Assembly (NCBI GenBank): GCA_963971225.1
Contig: OZ020269.1
Span: 9,988,201 to 10,052,200 of the forward strand
DNA length: 64,000 bases
Reading direction: 5' to 3'
Source of the DNA: Melieria omissa
Taxonomy: Eukaryota > Arthropoda > Insecta > Diptera > Ulidiidae
Shown: one piece after another, positions 57,242-64,000 of the stretch
Position numbering within the stretch: the stretch's first letter is position 1
Layout of the letters: every line of letters starts with the position of its first letter
Position numbers and translations under genes: made by a program
Notes under the pieces: model-generated
What the model was told of the DNA's origin: nothing
Database searches by the model: none
What the model saw: the letters and a program-made list of their open reading frames with translations, nothing else

Positions 57242-57818
57242 CAGTCTGTCAAGTAAATGTTTGCAAATTTAAAAGAGGTAGACTATTATTTTGAAAAGCT
57301 TATAATATAACAGAATTTGCAATATTTGAAAATTATTAGAAAAATATCGATTAATTGAATATTTCACTCTCATGTAATATCAGAGTAATGTATATTTTAT
57401 TCGCGTATTGAAGGGCGAATTGATTTGAAAGTATCTCCTGGAAAACCCAGAAAACTGCCTGACAGAGAAGAAAGAAAAATCATCTGAAAAGTTCGTGAGA
57501 ACCCCCGTATCTCAATAAGGGAAATGGCTTTGGATATACAAATAGAATGCGGAACTGATGTATCTCATGAAACTCTTCGGAACTGTACGGCGTCAAATCT
57601 TCAATGCAATCTTGGTTTTGAAAGAAGACGAATTTTTTGACAGTTTGAAATATAGCTTCATTCCTTTTTTTACACTGTTTTCGCGAATCAAATAGCCATT
57701 ACTAATAATCTATATTTTAAAAAAATTTCAAAATATGGCAATTTCTGTTACATTTATAAGCTTTTCCAAATAATTTGTCTACCTTTTTTAAGTTTGCAAA
57801 CATTTACTTGACAAACTG
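57242..57818 (+). mobile_element. Tc1-like element with long terminal inverted repeats, internally deleted
   Basis: TA at 57240-57241 and 57819-57820 flank 577 bp. The ends share CAGT(C/T)TGTCAAGTAAATGTT and continue, with small differences, through GCAAA, AAGGTAGAC, AAAAGCTTATAA and ATTTG for about 95 bp. The centre holds a transposase fragment with frame PGKPRKLPDREERKII, a stop, KVRENPRISIREMALDIQ and CGTDVSHETLRN, which is the paired-type DNA-binding region of Tc1 transposases. The catalytic part is absent. Confidence 0.88.
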
Positions 57819-57820
57819 TA

Positions 57821-58220
57821 AAATGATGCTATGGGTGAAAATAGTAATTCAAAACTTGTTTGAATTTCGTGTACTCAACGTTATAGTTGAGAAAGAGACA
57901 TGCCCACATCCACATCCTGAAAAAGGATTACATTTGAAATTTCAATGACATTTGTATGGCTTTTGCCATAAAGAGGGATAGAGAAAGTGAGTGCTCTTCT
58001 TCTAGTAATTAAATAACAAAAACAAACCTTTCACTCCTTCCCTCAATAGCAGTTCTCTAGGCCCACTAGGCCCCTAGGATTTCTCTTATTGACTGAAATC
58101 AAAAATTTTTTGGGACAATCATTGCTATTGCACCTCAGTGCTGCAAATAGTAATTTTTTTAACTAAATAATTGCCCACTTTTTACTTAAAAAATTCAGCT
58201 TTTATTATCAACCATTTGTC
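57821..58220. other. AT-rich spacer
   Basis: Nothing recognised between the two elements. Confidence 0.4.
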
Positions 58221-58224
58221 TTAA

Positions 58225-58746
58225 CCCTTTCGCTATTTTGTTGCCATATGGCACATGCTACTTTGTGGACGTCTGCATCCTCTATGGTTGCAAGAATACA
58301 TGTTTTTATTGGTCCTTAGAATAGTTTGAAGTTTTAGGAAAAATACAAAATTGATAAACTGAATATTTGAGTTTAAAGAAGAGAAGTATACACGTTTTTT
58401 CAATGGTATATCTTGACAAAGCAAACGAAGAAGAAGCAGAAAACTTTAGATAATATTTTAATTTGACGTTTTCTTTCGATTTAGTTACTTCTTTACTTCT
58501 TATTTTGGCTAAAGTAAATGAAGAAATATTCAAATTTTCGTTATGCGTAAAAATTTTTATGTTTAAGTAATTATTACAGTTACAATGATGTGGTTTCTCT
58601 AATAGAAAAACATAGAGTGTTATACAGGGTCCGAGTATAAAAAGAAAAAAAAATTTGATGGAATGTTGCAAATATAACCGCATAGAAGCCTAAGACGAAA
58701 AATTTAAAATTTTAACTTTCTTCAGTAAAAACCTGTAGCGAAAGGG
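58225..58746. mobile_element. TTAA-flanked MITE (piggyBac-type), copy 2
   Basis: TTAA at 58221-58224 and 58747-58750 flank 522 bp with inverted tips CCCTTTCGCTA and TAGCGAAAGGG. It is the longer relative of the element at 988-1441, with conserved blocks such as CCTTAGAATAGTTTGAAG and AAGTAAATGAAGAAATATTC. No ORF of its own; short minus-strand frames common to both copies only reflect shared DNA. Confidence 0.88.
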
Positions 58747-58750
58747 TTAA

Positions 58751-61600
58751 TGACTAATTCGTTCAGCATAATTATTACAGCACATTTGCCAATTCTCGCC
58801 GAAGCATCGGCTCATCTCTGACCCATAATGTCTGCGTCATTACGATAAAATCTCATATCGAAAATTGCCTTCGTCGACATTCTATTTTCAATATGCAACG
58901 TGCCACAAGTGGACTTTTGTGTTTTTGTTTTCGTAACTGCGCACATGCAATAACCTGGCCGATCGCTCAACGACAACGCCAGCCATTGCGAGCGTTGCCA
59001 TTTGTTATGGGGAACCTATAATCAGCTAAAGGCCGCGTAAGGGCATGTCTTACAAGCCGCACGATACCCTTCAACCGCGCGTTCGTACGCCGCTGCTGGG
59101 GCTGGTGACTTGGTGGCTTGTCGGGGAAGCGTCGTTGGCGTTGTCGTGGTCGTCAACGTCACCGACACCGACAACGACAACCGCAGCGTTTGCAATGCAA
59201 CACCAAAAAACGAACTAAACCAGCTGTACGCCGGCGTTGTTGGTGAATATTGGCGAGCGAGAAGTCACGGTACGGCTGGAGGTCGAGCAGAAAGGCAGAG
59301 GCAGGCAGCCAGGCTGGCAGTCCATGGGAAGGAAGGGCATGCGACGGTATTGAATTGAAAATACTTTATTTCACTTTTGGAAATAAACCGAAGGAACCGA
59401 AATGAACTAAATCGTGAGTCTTAATATGCATGGCTGGGTAAATTGCTGATTGAAACGAGTCGCCGTTGTTGTTGTTGTTGTTGTTGTTGTTAGTGTTGTC
59501 GCTTTCGTAGCTGTGTCTCGGCGGCGTCGATGAATGGCTGTGTGGATTGGTAGATGGATTGAGCTTGCTATTGCGGCAGGCAGGAGGTAGGAGACAGGAG
59601 GCACAGGAAGCCGACACAGCTAGTGGTGGCTGGCGTAAAGGGCCGCTGCGACTCGCTGCGTGTGTGTGTGTGTGTGTGTGTGTATGTGTCGCTGATTGCC
59701 GCTGCTGTGGTTGTTGTTAGTTAATTTGCCATTTTTATGGTTTCATGCCTTCAGAGTATAAAAAAAAATACAAATAAGAAAAGTACAGGAAAGATATAAG
59801 CTCGTTGCTTGTCGACATATGCACATACAAATATATTTAAATGCAGACACACACACACACTCAGAGTGCCATATGTGTGTTTGCGTGTGGGTATGTGGCG
59901 CAGCACATCGATTTAAAAGTCGTCGACAGCCGGAGCAGCAGAAGACGTAGGAACGCAAAAGGTTTCCGACAGACGGGCAACATTTGCCGCAAACAGTTAT
60001 GCTGTGTGGCTGGTCCCCCGTGCATATGCGCGTCCGCGTTTGTGTGCGTGTGTGTGTGAGAAATCAAATGCGAAATACGCAAAAATTGCTTTCATTCGAA
60101 AGCTTAGATATGCATAAATTTGCATGGCAGCATTTTTTCGATTTTGCTGTAGTTTTTTTTTTTATTTTTGGTATTTTTTCAATTTAGCATTGCAAATTTT
60201 ATTTTTGTCAAAAATACCAGAGGCGGCAACGAGCAAAAAATACGAAACTAAAGTAAACTTTCTCGTATAATTTCTAACCTAAAAAACCAGCGCCTTGAAG
60301 CTGCCAGCAAAGTTGCGTTCGAACAGCTCCGCTGCGGCCGAATATCCAAACAAACTTAGCAGCACACCAACACCGACACACGCTGCACGCTCAACATATT
60401 GCGGCTTCCCGTTCCACCGGTGAAGAGTCAATGAAATATTTATGAATTTTAAAGTAACAACGAGTTTTGGAACTTTTTGACTTCTTTATACGCAGTTTTA
60501 TAGCACTGGAATATTTTGCTTGCTGTCCATCCATCCATCCGTCCGTGCGCCGGCCTAACCGCCCGTCCGCCCGCTGCTGTCTGCCCAAGTCAAGCCATCA
60601 CAAAGAATTCGCTGTCGTTCTGCAGTGGCAGCAGCTGCGCGTATAAGCGACACGCTCTCCCGTCAGTAGCACCCGGGTCCGTCATACCGCCCGCCGCCCG
60701 TTCGCTTGTCTCCCGATTGGCCGCACGCAAATGGCGGCGCTTCATGCATACATACGCCATTGCTTTTATTTATTTAACTTTAAATTATGTTAATTGAATT
60801 CTTTGGCAATCGTGTTAAAGCACTAAATGCCATTGATACCGAAAAATTGAAATTCATTTCGTGTCGCCAAGTTTGTGAGCAAAATTTCAACAAAAACCAA
60901 CCAGCGTCTTGCTGTCTTTTCGCCTCTTGTTTCTTTGTTTTCCTCAGTGTTGTTGGAATGACATTGTCAGGGGCTGATATACAATATTTGCCATTATTGT
61001 TGTTGTTGGTTGTGTGTGTTTTCAACGAAGGAAGAGCGCTTGACAATCCACCCGCGCGCACTCCACGCTCAATTACATAAGTACGAACAAATTTTTTCTT
61101 TCATTTTAATGAAGTTGTACGAAAATGTACGCACCAGCCGCGGCGGCAATGCCAGCGCTGTTTGGCTGGGCTGACTGATGGACGGGCGTTTGGTTTGGTG
61201 TGGCGTGAGCGTTGCGCCGGAGGTGCTTTACCCCAGCGCACTTCCGTTCGTCAACTGTTTTGTATGTAAATTTTATTATTGGCCAGAGATGAATGACACT
61301 TTCCATATGCGCTCCTACATACACACACACACACATACATTAATGTGTGCGTGTAGTGCGTGTGTGCCTGTGTGTGGATCTGCATAATCTTGCCATATTA
61401 TTTAGTTGTGATATTTGCTATTCATTTCTTATGCTGTCAAATCAAAAGTCGTGCTTTTGCAATCAGTCGTTTGACGTTTCAGTTCGTTCGTTCGTTGTTC
61501 TGGTTCGTCCAAGTGTCAAACCGAGTCCCAGGCTCACCTGATGTGAGTGTGTTACTTCACATGCGCCTGTGAATTTAAGCGTTTAGTGCACCGCGGCTTA
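58751..61600. other. GC-richer block with microsatellites
   Basis: (TTG)9 at 59465-59491, (GT)12 at 59659-59683 and CA/TG runs near 59850, 60050 and 61325. T-tracts occur near 60130-60180. Overlapping frames without domains. No transposon found. Confidence 0.4.
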
Positions 61601-62165
61601 GCTCTTTTGTTGATTTGTTGTTAAATGGCAAAATTCACCTTTTCGTATATTACAAGAATATATATTTTTTTGATTAAATGACTTTTTTTATTTTAATCTA
61701 AGCATAATTTACATATTCAGGAAAATTTTATAGTTAAATAGAGAAAATATAAAAATGTTCAAAGAAAGCTTTGCATATAAATTTTGGTACAAAGGCTGTT
61801 TTTTAACTTATATTTCAGAATTTTGTTCTGTATGCATTAGTTTGGAATATTTTTGAGTAAAAAACATTAAATATGATGTTTGGTGCAGGAATAGTAACAA
61901 TGCATTGAAGAAAAAAGGAGCAGACGCAGCAGCAACACCATTAAATTAGAAGAAAAAGTGCTTTATAACAAGTCACAATTTTGTGAGCAGATCCTTCAGA
62001 GGAGCATACAATTTAGTGAGAAACTGAAATTCGTTAGAGACTTTGGAAGTCACTTTGTAATTGATGTATTTTTATCTCTTTTTTAATTTCAATTTGTATT
62101 CTTATTTTTATATTTTTATATATTAAGGACAAAAAGAAATTTGAGGGTTATTTTTGTTACTTTGA
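61601..62165. other. AT-rich spacer
   Basis: No gene or element recognised. Confidence 0.4.
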
Positions 62166-62169
62166 AGCT

Positions 62170-62580
62170 TCATTCACAGAAATTGGTAAAAAATTGGAAA
62201 TGTAATTTGTTCAAAGCATTGTCTTTCGTTAGAGCTACGACTCTTCATCTCCTCCCCCTCATCTTTTAGGCGACATACGGATTTTGCTTCAAAGAAATTC
62301 ATCGTCTTTTGAGTTGATCTAAGAATTGGCCCCATTTTTGGAGTCTTCGTATGAAGTGAAGTGTTGTTCTGGCCGACCACGAGTTTTAGACTGGAACAAG
62401 TGCTAATCGGATGGAGTAACGTCTGGTCAATACGGCGGCTTGGGTAGGAATTTCTTTGACTTTTGCAACATGTTGTCGAGCGTTGTTGTGCCCAAAAATC
62501 AGCGTTACCCGCAAATTGTGTTTTGTTGGCACAAAGGTCGATATGGTTAGAGCACAAAGAAAGTATGCTTGTGTACACTT
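62170..62580 (-). pseudogene. Decayed mariner transposase C-terminal region
   Basis: Minus-strand reading in shifting frames gives TLIFGHNNARQHVAKV (compare the usual HDNARPHVA), then PPY-stop-PDVTPSD-stop-HLF, then RPEQHFTSYEDSKNGANS, NSKDDEF and further fragments. These are the catalytic and C-terminal blocks of a mariner transposase, with several stops and frameshifts. No terminal repeats were identified, so it is an old fossil from a different and older mariner than the copies at 22 and 48 kb. Confidence 0.75.
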
Positions 62581-62912
62581 TAGCGAAATGACACGTACTG
62601 ATTGACCGACTGACTGAGAGTAAAATAGTGAGGCTTTAACATGAATGCAGTTACAGGATTGTCTGATGCAATTCAATGATATTTACGCTATCCATTGAAA
62701 ATCTCTCAAAACTTATTTGAACACTCCGGGCCTCCGGGTGGAAGTGCATGACGCCCGCTACCCTTCTTTAACCCAACCTATTTGTACATTCAGTATTTGA
62801 CTGAGAACCTCCTACAGCTTTAGGCTGCTTTAGAACCTAAGAGCTGTTAGCAACAAATATTTTGCCTGCTGAATAATGCAACCACCAAATGGACAAAGTT
62901 TCTTTTACTTAA

Positions 62913-63640
62913 GGGGGTCGTCTAGTGTGACGGGTCAAAAAAAATCGTTTTTGTTTTTTTTCATAAATCACTTCTAAAACATGTTTAGAAGACGTGTATA
63001 AATGGATTTTTGTAAATTCGAAGCCGTTATCAAGTTGCACTTGTAAACCGGAGTAGGTATGCGGAGCGCATACCTCCAACTTCCAACTTAAAAACGCGTT
63101 TTTCTCAAAACACGTTTTTTCAAAACTGCTGCCACGATATCTCAAAAACTATTTAACTATTAATGCTCAACTTTTTACACCATCTTGAGTACATGTCCAA
63201 CTACAAATTAAGCTAAAAGAATTAAGATTGCTTCGTTACTTTTTTTTTTCTTCAATTATATGCACTTGAAAAATAGTCGAAAAACTCATATTTTTTTTAT
63301 GTTTAGGCAAAAAAATACTTTTTTTGGAATTCGAACTTTCTTTTAGCTCAATTTGCAGTTTGAAGTCTCAGGAATGAAATGGCGTTTGGTTTTTTGATTT
63401 CAGATAATCACAACGCCCAGAATCATGGCAGCAGTGGAGCAACTTTTTTTTTTTACGTCTTCCTGTTGAGTGGTGTAACTCCGATACTAATCAATAGATT
63501 GGCTTCAAATAATTATAAAACTTTGTCGATATGTACTCAAAGAAGAAATAAAATTCAAAAGTTATTTTACTTGAACGGTTTTTTTAATAATGACTGTCAA
63601 AAAAGGCATAAAAATACGGCCTTCACACTAGACGACCCCC
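62913..63640. mobile_element. TTAA-flanked non-autonomous element
   Basis: TTAA at 62909-62912 and 63641-63644 flank 728 bp whose ends are GGGGGTCGTCTAGTGTGA and, inverted, the same 18 bases (TCACACTAGACGACCCCC). The interior is A/T-rich with homopolymer runs and no supported ORF. TTAA suggests a piggyBac-like mechanism, but the GGGGG tips differ from the CCC tips of the other TTAA elements here, so it is a separate family. Confidence 0.85.
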
Positions 63641-63644
63641 TTAA

Positions 63645-64000
63645 GTCCGCTTTCGAACTTTGGATCCTCAGCTGCCTTGCACTAATCACGGAACCACAGG
63701 TGCAATACTTTTGTTCATACTTTTGTTTGAAATTGCGCACTGTTGCCCCTCATTCGTTAAATCATGTTTTGCGTATTTCACCTCAATCTTGTTGCAGAAG
63801 CAAAGTTAAATGCTTTCGCACTCGCCCACAGGTGAACTGTAATCTCTGCCATATTAACGTCCTATTACATGAGTTTCATTTTGCTGTGCTTCCCCCTCTT
63901 CACTTTTGTTTTTGTTGTTTTCGGTGGCCACCCCGTTTTTGCAGGCGCTTTTCATTTCACTTTTCACGGGCGCGCAACATTCGCGCATTCACATGTGCCG
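63645..64000. other. Non-coding window end
   Basis: Acceptor-like CTTGTTGCAG at about 63790-63799 and TTTTTGCAG near 63945. No coding exon follows within the window. Confidence 0.4.

Noticed and set aside
10554..59683. CA/TG and TTG/CAA microsatellites considered as CRISPR-like or structured arrays
   Set aside because: Pure simple repeats without unique spacers; ordinary fly microsatellites.
60640..60670. GTATAAGCG followed by TCAGTA, a TATA/Inr pair
   Set aside because: The spacing is about 23 bases, too short for a TATA-initiator pair, and there is no DPE at +28.

Overview
The window looks like a stretch of insect (dipteran) nuclear genome. The evidence is a BTB/POZ exon pair of the TTK subclass found in fly transcription factors, short phased introns with fly-type splice sites, AT-rich DNA, many CA/TG and TTG/CAA microsatellites, and remnants of Tc1/mariner, piggyBac, pogo, hAT and non-LTR elements. 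The element mix would suit a tephritid fruit fly, but that is inference. I see no bacterial operon, CRISPR array, rRNA or convincing tRNA.

The only gene I can support as functional is the 5' part of a plus-strand BTB-TTK gene: a 5'UTR/start exon (acceptor before 3451, ATG at 3518, donor at 3665), a 71-nt intron, and a second coding exon (3736-3900) with a consensus donor at 3901. The exons encode 104 residues of a BTB domain that stops before its last helices, so the gene must continue. I found no later coding exon in the remaining 60 kb by eye. The simplest reading is that most of the window is a giant intron, or intron plus regulatory DNA. Within it, an Inr+DPE core promoter candidate at 43811-43845 followed by a 5'UTR-like exon may mark an internal or separate transcription start.

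The rest alternates between two textures. Relatively GC-rich blocks with many microsatellites and T-tracts carry no recognisable transposon: about 9.5-12.6, 16.5-20.6, 25.2-27.8, 29.7-33.9, 35.5-38.3, 40.2-41.6, 42.8-46.9, 50.3-53.6, 55.1-57.2 and 58.8-61.6 kb. AT-rich segments between them hold nearly all the mobile elements.

The elements are mostly non-autonomous or dead. They include a broken Tc1-like element with IR/DR ends (6917-8531), a piggyBac-like internally deleted element (5839-6808), two TTAA-flanked relatives 57 kb apart (988-1441, 58225-58746), a nearly perfect 240-bp-arm palindrome built from two mariner 5' ends (12687-13205), two copies of one deleted mariner (22098-22618, 48101-48623), other deleted Tc1/mariner elements (23545-24401, 28875-29439, 57242-57818), a pogo-like MITE (8547-8760), a hAT MITE with a perfect 8-bp target duplication (50035-50291), several unclassified TIR elements, an RNase H-bearing non-LTR retrotransposon (14265-16440) and a second retrotransposon tail split by a later insertion (28425-29690).

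Most long open frames in the GC-rich blocks are by-products of TTG/CTG and T-tract composition and are not annotated. Element boundaries were read by eye from TIRs and target duplications; no alignments or database searches were run.
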